Positions 34,131 through 44,793 of a stretch of DNA of 64,000 nt are shown here, piece after piece; position 1 is the first letter of the stretch; every line of letters begins with the position of its first letter. The translations under genes and the position numbers were made by a program. The stretch covers positions 22,600,715 through 22,664,714 of the forward strand of contig OX463829.1 in assembly GCA_949825045.1 (NCBI GenBank), written 5' to 3'. The notes under the pieces are model-generated. The model did no database searches and was not told the DNA's origin. It saw nothing but the letters and a program-made list of their open reading frames with translations. This stretch comes from Argyresthia goedartella (Eukaryota; Arthropoda; Insecta; Lepidoptera; Argyresthiidae).

Positions 34131-36870
34131 ACGTTTCTTTATGAATTCCGTACAGTTTTTCAAACCTTATATTATTCATTAGTGGCCCTGTGAGCTGTAG
34201 ATCTCACGAGCGACACAGGATATTTGCGTTTTGGTTTTTATTTCTTTTCTAACCCCTCACACCCACGACCCCTTGAAGTTTTTCGGATGAACATGTGGAA
34301 TTATTACAAACCCGACTGAATCATCTTCCAATATTACACACAAACTTATGAATGCGCCTGGTTACGTACATGGAGTATGAAAGTAGCCGCACCAATAACT
34401 TAGTAACCACACAGCTCCGCCATTTTGAAATTTAAAAAAAAACCGAATTGATAAATAACACATAATTACAGAACCTGCTCACAAAAATTCATAAGAAAAA
34501 TGAGTTGTTGAGAAATGCGTACTGTAGAGGAGAACCGACGGAATTCCGGACATTTTAGCTCAAGCTGAAACGGAGATGCTTCGTCGCTCAGTCAATAATA
34601 TAATGCGGCAGCTGGAGCATCGTTCATTGAACAGAGTCTGTGACATTGTTTTAAAATTTCAAATGTGTTTTCCCCCGTTTTGAAGCCGGCCGGTCGCACG
34701 TCGTCACTGTAATGCATTTCCATTAGCCACGCTTTTATTTTGGGAACGCCGCCTCCCTTTCCCGTTCAGGGAGATTTAAAAAATGTACGCTGTTTACCTT
34801 ATTTTGTACAGACCATCGTCAGTCCACAGTATAAAAGTCTACTCTATGCGTTGTGGCATAAAGACGATTTTAAGGGTAAAGATTTCGCTCAACTTATTGT
34901 TGACTGTATTTAGTACGCGCATCTTTTGAAGCGTTTTAAATTGAGTTTCGGTTTGTAATTTTATGTGTATATATGTTTGAGACAAAGTTTTCAGTGGAGT
35001 TTTGAAGGTTCAATTGAGTTTAAGTCTTGGCATTTCAGAATATAAAGGACTTTTGTTGAATGATTACGAGAATAAAATACAGGGTGTTTTTATGTTACAT
35101 CCTGTATGTGTGTTGTGTGTGTGTCGGAAAATGGAATAAAGCGTATATATATTTAAGGATATTATAGAGTTTTGCTCTGGTGTGAAATTGTTTTTGCCAT
35201 GCCAGTATTTTATATAACTATGCATAGATTATTTTGTTTTATTTTGATAGTTTACATAGCTGCACAAAAGCCGGCGAGAGTTGTCGGATGTGATTTGCTC
35301 TTCTTGCTGAATATTTATAAATGAAAAACTGCTTATTCTTAAAACGTCATTTTATTTTATCCTCTCATAGTAGAAGCCGAATTAATATTAAACACATGAA
35401 TAAAATAATATAGTTATAAACAGCTTCGGCAAAGATTTTTCAGATTAAATTGAAATAAACGAAACGGTACGTGCAACCTTGCAGCGAGCGGAATCATTGA
35501 AATGTATTAGTTATATTACTACGAGTAATACCAAAAACATCAAATGAGTGTTTACAAAACGGGAAAACATAATATTGTCGCTGCTCCAATTGAGAATTTT
35601 AAATCTCTTCATATAATTTCGCGGAAATATATTCCAATCCTAATTGGTTTTTGATTGATGGACGGAAGCGAATTAAGCTAATTAAATTTGGGTTTGTCGA
35701 GACTCTGTTGTTTTAGTTGAATTTTAATTAAAAGTTTTTGGGTTTAAATGAAATTTAACTTAACTGAAAAAATACAAATTGCTAGTGCAAAATTCACACG
35801 ACAGGTAAAAAGACTGTAAGCTGGCTGATGGTGGATAAACAACGGTCAATGAAATTTGCTTTTTAGGGATTTTGAGAGCGAAAAGTCGCTCTAGCTAGGT
35901 TTAATTTCTGGGAAAACGCGTTATTCCCGTTTTTGCAAACACCGAGCAAAGCTCGTTCGCCCAGATACTTATGTTAATAATTGACAGCAAAAGAATTGAA
36001 CACGAATCCGGTTTTATTCTTCTAATATTCAAATAGTTCTGTAGTAGTTTTTCTTAACCGATAAAGCCAAAAAAGTCATTTCTACTAAAATCTAACAATA
36101 TTAAAAGACAAAAACCGGAATGGAATTTTTACTGTAAATTAAAAACAACAGTAACCTGGGCGAACGAGCTTTTATCGGTGTTTGCAAAAACGGTAAAAAC
36201 GCATTTTCCTAGAAATTAGATCGTTTTATTCAGGAAAAACCAATCTTACCACCATAACTTGTATTTTAATACATTTAAACGATCTCCCAAAACCGGGACA
36301 GGAGACGTTCTAAGAAAGTCTCCATTTTTCGTCACTGTTCCACGAAATTTGGGTACATTTAGATCTACCTATTCCGATCACTGGTTATTTGTATCTTGAT
36401 ACATATTCAACATCCGTTTTTTAACATTATAAGTCTCTACAGCATACTATAGACGAATACGTCTTTGCTGTCATACAGTGGGGAAAGAAAAAACCTCTGA
36501 CCCATATGTGTATTTGTGCCAGCTGCATATTTGGAAGTCTATTCATCATCCAGAAATCAAAATAATGGTTTGCTTTCATATCTGAGATTTTGGGTTCGTA
36601 TTCCAACCGAGGAATAACAAAAATCGAGAAAGAAAAATACGTTGCATTTCTTCTATCCTTTTTCAATAAAAAACAACCATCACGCTGAAACAAAGCTTTG
36701 AGCAAAAAGCGTATTAATTTCTTATTTTCATCAAGGCTTTGATTCCTCACGTCGCAACAGGATAAAGAATACAGCTTAATTGGTGCTCGATTGTTCACTC
36801 TTATTATTCTTAACCTTGACCTTGTTAGAACCTTCAAGCCTGAATTTTTTTCTTATATTGCTTATTCTAT
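34131..36870. other. Stretch without recognised genes
   Basis: A mildly GC-rich, non-repetitive patch at 34680-34770 includes ttccattagcc and other TAAT-type sites. A 136-codon minus-strand frame at 36427-36837 has no domain. Nothing is assigned. Confidence 0.35.
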
Positions 36871-36913
36871 ATATTGCCAACAGATATTTCTTGCAAAGTT
36901 GGTATATATTCTC

Positions 36914-38222
36914 CATAGTCAGGTCATAAGTTCTGTCACATGTGCAATATGAAATAATTTAGACATGTTTATTATTTATGTAAACATTTATATAGCAAAA
37001 TGAACTTAATAAAACATAAATTCTTATGGTAATAAAGTTTATTCAAAATGACCCCCGCGATTTTGAATACAGGCCTTTATTCTGCACGGCCAGTCGTCTA
37101 TCGCAGCACGAACGAGGTCCATGTCAATATCGGCGGCTGCCTTAATCAAGGATGCCTTGAGTGACTCCAAATCAGGATGAGGCTTTGAGCAGGCCTTTTC
37201 CTCCAAGTGTTGCCATATCTTGTAATCTAACGGACTCAAATCTGGACTGGAGGAGGGCCAGTCTTCGTGCCGGATGAAGTCGATTTCACGCGCCGCCAGC
37301 CAGTCTTGTGTGCTTTTCGCTCTATGAGCTGGCGCAGAATCTTGTTGGAATACCCAGTGCCTGTTATTAAACATGGTATGAGAAACAGGTTCCACAACGG
37401 TCTTGAGGACTGTATTTTGATACACAACTGCATTCGTTTTTACGCCTTTCTCACAAAAATGTACCTCAGTTAAGCCCCAATAAGAGACTCCCAACCAAAC
37501 CATGAGCGAGGATGGAAAATTACCTCGTTGGACACGCGGAATACGGTTGCTCGCTTCTTCACTGCTGTGTGCGTACATCTTATCATTTTGTTTGTTGTAG
37601 CTCTCTTCCACGGTGAAAATTTTTTCATCCGAAAAAAGAATTTCCCGATGCTTTTTTCCCGCGTACCGCTTCAACAAAGCGCGGCATCTCTTCAGTCTCA
37701 GGTCTATTAAACGAGCGTCCCAACGATGTCCTGTTTTTCTTCGATATGCCGTAAGCCCTAAGTCTTCATTTAACACCCTTTTCACCGTGGTCCTGTTTAA
37801 CCCCATCTGAAGGGCCAACAGTTTCTGCTTACGTATGGGATTTCTTTGAATTCGCGCCTTCACAGCTTTTATCACTGCTGGAGTCCTAACAGAGCGAAGG
37901 CGACCACTTCTTGAACTGTCATCTACACTAGAGTCTCCATTGTATCGTTTTATGGTACGATAAACGAATCTTTTGGTTATATTCAAATTTTTCAGTAAGT
38001 CGAAAATCTGAATTGGCGCGTAACCGCAACGATGCAACGCAATAACTGCGATACGGTCTTCTTTAAGTGTCCACTCCATATTTAAAAATGAGGAAAATTC
38101 AAAAAAGTACACATTTTTATTTTCATGAAAAATTCGAAATTCGAATTCAATAAACTTTTTTGTGGCCAGCGTTCTAAATTCAAAAGTTTTTATTGTGTGA
38201 CAGAACTTATGACCTGACTGTG
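36914..38222 (-). mobile_element. maT-type mariner transposon, apparently complete (1309 bp)
   Basis: The terminal inverted repeats match for about 28 bp: catagtcaggtcataagttc at the left and, inward from the right, cacagtcaggtcataagttc. Both continue tgtcaca. The right side borders TA (38223-38224); the left border does not show TA. A 33-bp host segment is duplicated on both sides (36871-36903 and 38227-38259). The single ORF is intact. Confidence 0.9.
37039..38079 (-). CDS. Mariner (DD37D, maT group) transposase, intact
   Basis: This is a 346-residue transposase that cuts and pastes its element at TA sites. The start M-E-W-T-L-K-E-D-R is chosen because the upstream extension would read through the terminal repeat. 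Two N-terminal helix-turn-helix regions fit residues 10-45 (A-P-I-Q-I-F-D-L-L) and 66-105 (ending T-T-V-K-R-V-L-N). Catalytic acids are D151 (L-F-S-D-E-K), D247 (F-Q-Q-D-S-A-P-A-H) and D285 (S-P-L-D-Y). The last two have 37 residues between them, which defines DD37D (maT) rather than the DD34D of classic mariner. No stops or frameshifts, so it may be a recent arrival. A sister copy at 56.4-57.5 kb is nearly identical but broken. Confidence 0.92.
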   Translation of the reverse strand: MEWTLKEDRIAVIALHRCGYAPIQIFDLLKNLNITKRFVYRTIKRYNGDSSVDDSSRSGRLRSVRTPAVIKAVKARIQRNPIRKQKLLALQMGLNRTTVKRVLNEDLGLTAYRRKTGHRWDARLIDLRLKRCRALLKRYAGKKHREILFSDEKIFTVEESYNKQNDKMYAHSSEEASNRIPRVQRGNFPSSLMVWLGVSYWGLTEVHFCEKGVKTNAVVYQNTVLKTVVEPVSHTMFNNRHWVFQQDSAPAHRAKSTQDWLAAREIDFIRHEDWPSSSPDLSPLDYKIWQHLEEKACSKPHPDLESLKASLIKAAADIDMDLVRAAIDDWPCRIKACIQNRGGHFE

Positions 38223-38259
38223 TATAATATTGCCAACAGATATTTCTTGCAAAGTTGGT

Positions 38260-38686
38260 GTTAATGAGAGAAACCCACACATTTCCAATGCCTCGTGCAA
38301 TTTAAATTTAAACTGGATTTCTATTAGAGAAGTGAATTAAAGCTGGCTCAGACCACCCACATGTTACTCAGGAATATAACTCTCACGGGATCAGACCTTG
38401 CTTTTCCACTCAACATCAACCGCAGAATACCGGTGAAAAAGCGGTTTGAAATAAAAGGCAGCTAGATTCGTAAACTGGAGGCCCTAACACTTGAATGCTA
38501 GTATATGCATTTGTTTAAACAACTTTCTTAGTTTGTATAGATACTGGCCTGCGTATCATGATCTGTTAGATTGTATTTTTTCAACAGAGCAGAGTTTTGT
38601 TTATCTGATATGTATCAAATACACATTTGTCCAAACCACACAATGGAAAACACGGTTGAAATCTCAAAAAGTGCCCCAAAGTCAGA
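38260..38686. other. Stretch without recognised features
   Basis: Nothing assigned between the mariner flank and the frame at 38687. Confidence 0.35.
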
Positions 38687-39019
38687 TTGACTCGGAATTA
38701 CATCGAATCACGTCTGAAATGTGTTAAAGACTGGAGTGAGCACAAAGTTGCCTACACTGAAATGATTGGGCAGAGGCCAAAAAAACAACGGACTTCAGTG
38801 CCTTATATTGAGAAAGAGAAGTTATATGACCATGGAGAGTTGTACATATCGCTGAAAATTAAACTGATGGATTTGTTGTCAATTTTACAAACGACAACAG
38901 TCAATCCTGTGACCCAAGATAGCGGTGCATCTTCAGCAGTTCTGAACAACATGTTGTGTTACCAAAAATCTGTGTTTGACAAGGTTGAAGCGCCATCTAG
39001 TATTCAGACTCAAAACTAA
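38687..39019 (+). CDS. Unassigned 110-codon open frame next to the inverted arm
   Basis: The frame encodes a charged, plausible-looking protein (for example E-S-R-L-K-C-V-K-D-W-S-E-H-K and P-K-K-Q-R-T-S-V-P-Y-I-E-K) and ends 30 bp before the left inverted arm. Residue composition is more protein-like than in neighbouring frames. It may be part of the transposon that owns the arms, or an old gene fragment. No motif is recognised. Confidence 0.25.
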   Translation: MTRNYIESRLKCVKDWSEHKVAYTEMIGQRPKKQRTSVPYIEKEKLYDHGELYISLKIKLMDLLSILQTTTVNPVTQDSGASSAVLNNMLCYQKSVFDKVEAPSSIQTQN

Positions 39020-39049
39020 TTCATATATCCATAACGTATACATATATAC

Positions 39050-40128
39050 GTACATTCAATTCTTTCGATGGATAGGTAAGTATTTTCCAGTAATAAGCTA
39101 ATTTTAATGTGTTTTTTTGTTGCACAATGCACATAAATATAACAAAGAAGTTGTAACCAGAAAAATAACACACTCATTGCTCATTACTGGAAGAATGTCA
39201 TGTCAAAATGGCATGCTTGATAAAAGTAGTATTAGTAGTACTACTTACTAAAATAAAACAGAAGTGTTTTCATTTTCTAACTAAATCGGCGAACTTCTTT
39301 CTTGTGAAATTGTGACATGTCATTGTTGCCAGTGAACATATTAAGATTATTTTTGGGTGACCTTATAGAAAAAAATACCTTTCGCTTTGACAAAATCTCA
39401 ATTTTAAATTGCGTCAGCCCTCTGAATTTTTTTATTGTAGTTGGTTTATCAAGTTAGATAAATATATCCGCACTTTGTTAAAACGACACAATCTTGAATT
39501 AATTATCTGAATTTCAGCAGAGCGTCATCTGTTGACTATTTAAAGTAACTTTAAAAGACTAACATCTACCATAATTAACAGTTGGCGACTTTCTTTTACA
39601 ATATTCTAGTTCTATAGGACTGTCCCAGGTCTAATTCAGTTGCTCTCAGCGAGAATTCCCGAGTGCACGCGCCGATCGCCTTACAAAACTGACAAAACTT
39701 AGCTTTATTTTCTATAATGCCGGCCTGTGCAGTTGAGCTATGTGAAAATCGCAGTGATTCGACAATTTTTTATAACAAGGGTATAACATTTCACAGGTAA
39801 ATACTGAAAATACAATATTTCTTCAATAAAACAACACTATTAACGAAATATTCCGAGGAAGTAATGCTATTGAGTCGCATCCAGATTCCGTCTCTCTCAT
39901 ACTCATTAGCGTTACTTACTAGCGAGAGAGACAGGAAATAAATTTAATGTCCATGACGTGAGCAGTGCGACGGTGTGGTAGATTACTGATATACGCTTTA
40001 TCGACTTAGCCGGTATCGAAAAAATGTACGCCTATATGAAAGTTCGAGTTACAGAATTAAACCTTTCCTGTACAGTATGTATTTTAAAATGCCACGTAGC
40101 TCAGCTGGTAAATTAGAGTACACATAAT
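39050..40128 (+). repeat. Left arm of a long inverted repeat (about 1.08 kb)
   Basis: The sequence matches the reverse complement of 49691-50643 along its whole length. Differences are scattered substitutions, a roughly 20-bp indel near 39355 and a roughly 90-bp extra block near 39425-39520. It begins gtacattcaa and ends gagtacacataat. Each arm carries a THAP first exon reading inward. Together the arms flank 9.56 kb. Confidence 0.9.
39717..39796 (+). pseudogene. THAP zinc-finger first exon (left arm)
   Basis: The frame M-P-A-C-A-V-E-L-C-E-N-R-S-D-S-T-I-F-Y and onward to F-H ends at a donor (gtaaat) with two bases left over. M-P-x-C-x4-C-x-N-R and F-H-R are the opening of the THAP domain, a C2CH zinc-dependent DNA-binding finger found in host regulators and in P-element-type transposases. 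The second half (W, C-x2-H, A-V-P-T-I-F) is not found downstream because LINE sequence follows, so the gene is broken or non-productive. Confidence 0.7.
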
Positions 40129-40500
40129 CTGCTGTTGCTGTAATCCATTTTTCTCTTTAATTTCCGAATTGCATGGGACCTAAAATCAAAAAATTGCATT
40201 GAAAAAATGAAAATAGTCTTGTGCACTTAACGTACTCTCTGAGAGAGAGACAAAGTCAAAGTCAAAGTACTTTATTTCTGTAGATATTTACATATACTTA
40301 GCAAACGTCATTTTATGCCTCTTCTCAACATTGGACCACTGTGGGAGAAGAAGGGCGTAGAAACACCCACAGATTGATTTTTAGATCTCTTTTAAAAATA
40401 GGTTGTGCTTAACTAATACAATTATGATTTTTTTAATTTAATAAGCAGGCAATAATAAATAATTACAAAATTTTAACAGCGAGGTCTGCGTTGAGCTAGA

Positions 40501-42600
40501 TTAACCCCATACAGTCCTGTCATTTAAGTAATCTTGACCATTGTAATATCCCTTTTTCGACAAAGTAGCTTTAACATGCTTTTTAAATTGCTCAAATGGC
40601 AATTTAAAAATCTCCAGAGGTATCTTATTATAGTAGAGAATGCACTGACCCTTGAAAGAATTGCTAACCTTCACGAGTCTAAATCGGGGCGCACACAGTC
40701 TGTGATTATTTCTTAGGTTAACATTGCAGCTATCGCTAAGTTTGGTAAATGTTGTAAGGTTCTTGCGTACATACATTATATTTTCGAAAATCAATTGACT
40801 CGCTACAGTTAGTATGGCAATTTATTTAAAAAGCTCTCTTAAGGAGTCTGGATGTTTTAAATTATAAATTGCTCCAATAGCTCTTTTCTGTAAAATAAAA
40901 ATAGTTTGAATATCCGCTGCTTTCCCCCACAACAAGATACCATAGGACATGACACTATGAAAGTAACTAAAATATACTAGCCTAGATGTAGCCACATCCG
41001 TACTTTGTCTGATGTTCCCAACAGCGTAAGCCGCAGAACTTAATTTACCAGCTAATTTATCTATGTGGGGTCCCCACTGCAATTTGCTATCAATGGTTAT
41101 TCCAAGAAACTTCGCATCATTTACTAATTTTAACGTGCTGTTTTCTAACACTAAACTGGTCTCAACTTGCCTGAAATTTGGAAGTGAGAATTTGATACAC
41201 TTGGTTTTACCAGCGTTTAACAATAAATTATTAACTGTGAACCAATTCAAGGATAAAGACAATACACCATTAACATCATCAAAATCTCCTTTTTGTCTTT
41301 CAATTTTGAAGACCATTGAAGTATCATAAGCAAACAACACTATGTCAGTTAATTTCTCCACCATGAAAGGCAGATCGTTAATATATACCAGGAATAAGAA
41401 AGGGCCTAATATGGAACCTTGTGGAACGCCAATTTTTACACCCGATCCATCAGATTTAACGCCGTTTACTTTTGCCTTTTGAATTATATTGCTTAGGTAT
41501 GATCTTAGTAGATCCAACGCTTTATTTCTAACTCCGTAATGATTTAATTTCATTATAAGCGTATTATGATCAACACAATCAAACGCCTTCGACAGGTCGC
41601 AAAAAACTCTGATAGCATCCTGTGCGGCCTCCCATGCAGAATAAATATGAGATATAAGGGTAATACCTGCATCCGTAGTCGATTTACCCCTAGTGAAACC
41701 GTATTGTTTGGCGTGGAGTTGTTTTGTACGGTTGAAGTGTGAGAGCATTTGATTGAATATAATCTTTTCAAATATTTTACTTAGTGTTGGAAGAACAGAT
41801 ATTGGTCTGAAATTTGAAGGATCACCCTTATCTCCCGACTTGAACAGAGGTATCAGTTTACTGTGTTTCATGAGGTCTGGGAAAGCCCCATCGTCAACAC
41901 ATTTATTGAATATATAAGCTAAGTGTGGGGATATAACTAGAATTACTGAACCAATGACTTTGACTGATATACCCCACAGGTCTTCCGTATTTTTTAAGTT
42001 AAGTAATTTAAACGTTTTGACAATGTCCTGGGGATATACATGATGAAATTTTAAATATACATTACTGACGCTAGTGTTATTTTTTAATAAAGTCTCTGCT
42101 TCATATGGAGATGAATTTAGACGGTCTGTTGTGAGTAAAGGTACATTGGTGAAAAATGTTTCAAAATCTCGAGCAACATCAGCGCTGGATTTAATAACAT
42201 CATAGATAGGTCTCTTTAGACAGAAATCATAGTCCCTTGGTATAACTTTGCCAGTTTCGCGGTTTATTATTTGCCAAACTGTTTTCATTCTATTATTTGA
42301 ATTTTGAATTTTTCTATTAATATATAAAGCTTTTGCAGTTCTACAAACCAACTTGAAAGTTTTGGAATATACATAGTCATGAAATTTTCGATCAAAGTTA
42401 TAGGTTTTTTGTTCATAAAGGTCATATAAGATAACTCTACTTTTACGAATTCCAAACGTTGCCCAGTCATTAAATTTAGATTTACCGTTGTAGTCACTGA
42501 CTTTCTTTAATTTAAAAACTTTATTGAATTCTGTCTGAATAATGTTGAAGAAGTTTTTTTTTTTGAGATTTTGTTTGGGTTCTGTTCATCAAAATCCGGT
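40501..42600 (-). pseudogene. LINE reverse transcriptase, inactivated
   Basis: Motifs in order: F-R-P-I-S-V-L-P-T-L-S-K-I-F-E-K (about 41760-41820), D-L-S-K-A-F-D-C-V-D-H (41570-41600), G-V-P-Q-G-S-I-L-G-P (41395-41430), and the catalytic box, here F-A-Y-D in place of F-A-D-D (41330). A Glu codon has become a TAA stop at 40822-40824. It is present as Glu in the copy at 5.36-6.2 kb. The C-terminal tail continues to 40501. Two independent lesions, one in the active site, make it a dead copy. Confidence 0.85.
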
Positions 42601-42637
42601 ACTGGCAAATTTATATGTAACTTTTTCATATACGTCT

Positions 42638-43433
42638 CTAGTCTATGGGATGTAATAGGCCTATAAAATGATGGATCAGTCCTATTTTTACTGCAATTGG
42701 GAATGAAACTGTTTGACCACTGTGATCGGAGGGTAAGCGGTTTATGACATTTTTACTTGTAAATGCACAGTCACAAAAAACGTTATCTAAGCAAGTTTGG
42801 CTGGTAAGTTTAATTCTAGTCGGCTCTATAAATATATGACATAAATTAAATGATTTGAACAGAGTTATTAATTGTTGTTTCAATGTTGTATCTACAAGCA
42901 AATCTACATTAAAATCGCCACAAATAATCAACTTTTTTGTGCTATTACAAAATTTAATGAGGGCTTCCTCCATAATTTTCTCGAAAATTTCAAAATTTCC
43001 ATGGCCGTTTTCATCTCTCGGAGGTCTGTAGACACAAACAATAATATGGCTATCCAACTCAACACAGGATACCTCTATTTGTCTTTCTACAGTAAGTGCA
43101 ACTTTTTACTAAGATTAAAGAACTACCTCTATCAGCAGTCTTTCTATTATAACAACTGACAATTTTGTAATTATTTATGTTAAAAGACATCATATTTTCC
43201 TTTAACCAGTGTTCTGTAATACAAATAACAACGGTGTCTGAATGATTAAGAAATAATTCTAATACAAGTTCTTTGCCAGGTAGCCCCTGCATGTTTTGAT
43301 GGGAAATATTTAAGTGGGGCTTACCCTTTGTCCTAGTATTTTTCATTTGATTGCCAGAAAACCCCTGCTTATTTTGTAAAATTTTCTTATGTTTTGAGGG
43401 ATCCTCTTTTGTCGAACTATCTAGTTTAAAACA
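42638..43433 (-). pseudogene. LINE apurinic-type endonuclease, frameshifted
   Basis: The first block (43059-43433) contains H-Q-N-M-Q-G-L, V-I-C-I-T-E-H-W-L (metal-binding Glu) and L-I-L-V-K-S. A frameshift near 43060 leads to V-C-V-Y-R-P-P, I-C-G-D-F-N-V-D and L-P-S-D-H-S-G-Q, the GDFN and SDH catalytic boxes. This enzyme nicks the target for reverse transcription. The frame stays open upstream to 43430, where the CR1 insertion begins. Confidence 0.8.
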
Positions 43434-43543
43434 CTACTATTAGTACTAATACTAACTAAAACTGAAGGCGACTGCGTTATAGTATTTACAACTGTGTCGC
43501 ATATAATATACGCTAACAATGTAGCTACTCGATTTTTTGTTTT

Positions 43544-44779
43544 ATGAGACAGGTACATAGTATCCTGAGTCAAAGTAAAGTTATGAATAAAATTCATAGT
43601 TCAATACAAGACAATGACGACGATGTATCAAAGATCATTAACGAAAACAAAAAAGAACACAATGATAACAGTCAAACAAAAGAACGGAATGAAGACATAC
43701 ATCCACATCAACCAATAAATGACCAAGAATTCAATACAAATACGGAGAAAATTACAGAAGCGATTATCGAAACCATGGTGGAGACTAGCCCTGGACCCTC
43801 GCTGGATCCTAACGTCAAGCACACACTGAAAGCAAGCGCTGAAACAACTACGAAAACAAACGATGAGGCCAACAACAAGGGAAAAATAACAACTCAGGTT
43901 GGAAAGACAAATAATGAAATCATACAGCAAGAAGAACGTACATTGGACTTATATATGGAAGCAAATAAACCCCAAGAAACAAAACAAAGTGAGAAAGACA
44001 AAACTACACAAGCAAACAATGAGACTAAGGTCGACGCAAAAATACCAAAACGTAAGAGGAAAATTATAATAATTGGCGACCAACAAAGTGGAGGGATGAG
44101 AAATGCGCTTCAGACCCTAGTAGGACCTAAATTCTTAGTGACATGTTTCTGGAAGGCCGGAGCTAGACTTAGCGACATAAATACAGCAGAGAGAGCAGAA
44201 ATATCAACACTAACTGATCAAGATTACGTGATACTGATGGGTGGTATAAATGAAGTAAACCCGTTTGAATTTACGTCAAGCATGATAGTATGGCTGCATT
44301 CTAACAAGAATTTAAATATCATTGTGTGTGAGATTCCATACAATAAGAATTTACAGGAATCCAAATTAAACTACGAACTTAGACTGATCTGCAAACAATA
44401 CAACAACGTCTCGTTCCTTGATATGAACTACGGAAGATTTCAATCCATAAAACATACTTTTACAAGAAACCTTAGCAGATCACTATTAAGAATGCTGTTG
44501 CAAAAAGACTATGCCGCCGAAAGAGATAAGTATCAGAACATGCTTAATCAACGACACGTTTCCAATCAACTGCGGGCTTCCAAAGAACAGATAGACAGGT
44601 GTACACAGACGGATGCAGACTTGAATGAAAATAACGACACATCAACAAGTAACATAAATATATCAGACAAAGACAAATCTGCGAACTCTGTAGTGTCAAA
44701 TAATAACAAAAGTAATAAAACAGCAGGTGACAAAGAAAATGAGAGAGACAAGAGCAATAGAGAGTTATTTCGTGTTTAA
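43544..44779 (+). CDS. CR1 ORF1 with SGNH/esterase-like domain
   Basis: This 411-codon frame is intact. The N-terminal 160 residues are polar and repetitive (Asn, Lys, Glu, Thr), consistent with a disordered region. From about residue 165, K-R-K-I-I-I-I-G-D-Q-Q-S-G-G, then Y-V-I-L-M-G-G-I-N-E (about 226-236) and S-F-L-D-M-N-Y-G-R resemble the strand-loop layout of the SGNH hydrolase (esterase) fold reported in ORF1 of several CR1 elements. The usual catalytic Ser in the first block is D-Q-Q-S-shaped and the final D-x-x-H is not obvious, so activity is doubtful. The C-terminus is again polar. ORF2 follows 14 bp later. Confidence 0.78.
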   Translation: MRQVHSILSQSKVMNKIHSSIQDNDDDVSKIINENKKEHNDNSQTKERNEDIHPHQPINDQEFNTNTEKITEAIIETMVETSPGPSLDPNVKHTLKASAETTTKTNDEANNKGKITTQVGKTNNEIIQQEERTLDLYMEANKPQETKQSEKDKTTQANNETKVDAKIPKRKRKIIIIGDQQSGGMRNALQTLVGPKFLVTCFWKAGARLSDINTAERAEISTLTDQDYVILMGGINEVNPFEFTSSMIVWLHSNKNLNIIVCEIPYNKNLQESKLNYELRLICKQYNNVSFLDMNYGRFQSIKHTFTRNLSRSLLRMLLQKDYAAERDKYQNMLNQRHVSNQLRASKEQIDRCTQTDADLNENNDTSTSNINISDKDKSANSVVSNNNKSNKTAGDKENERDKSNRELFRV

Positions 44780-44793
44780 AAAAAATAAATATA

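Noticed and set aside
36427..36837. 136-codon minus-strand open frame
   Set aside because: No domain, no coding-like composition, no splice or promoter context; consistent with chance in AT-rich DNA.
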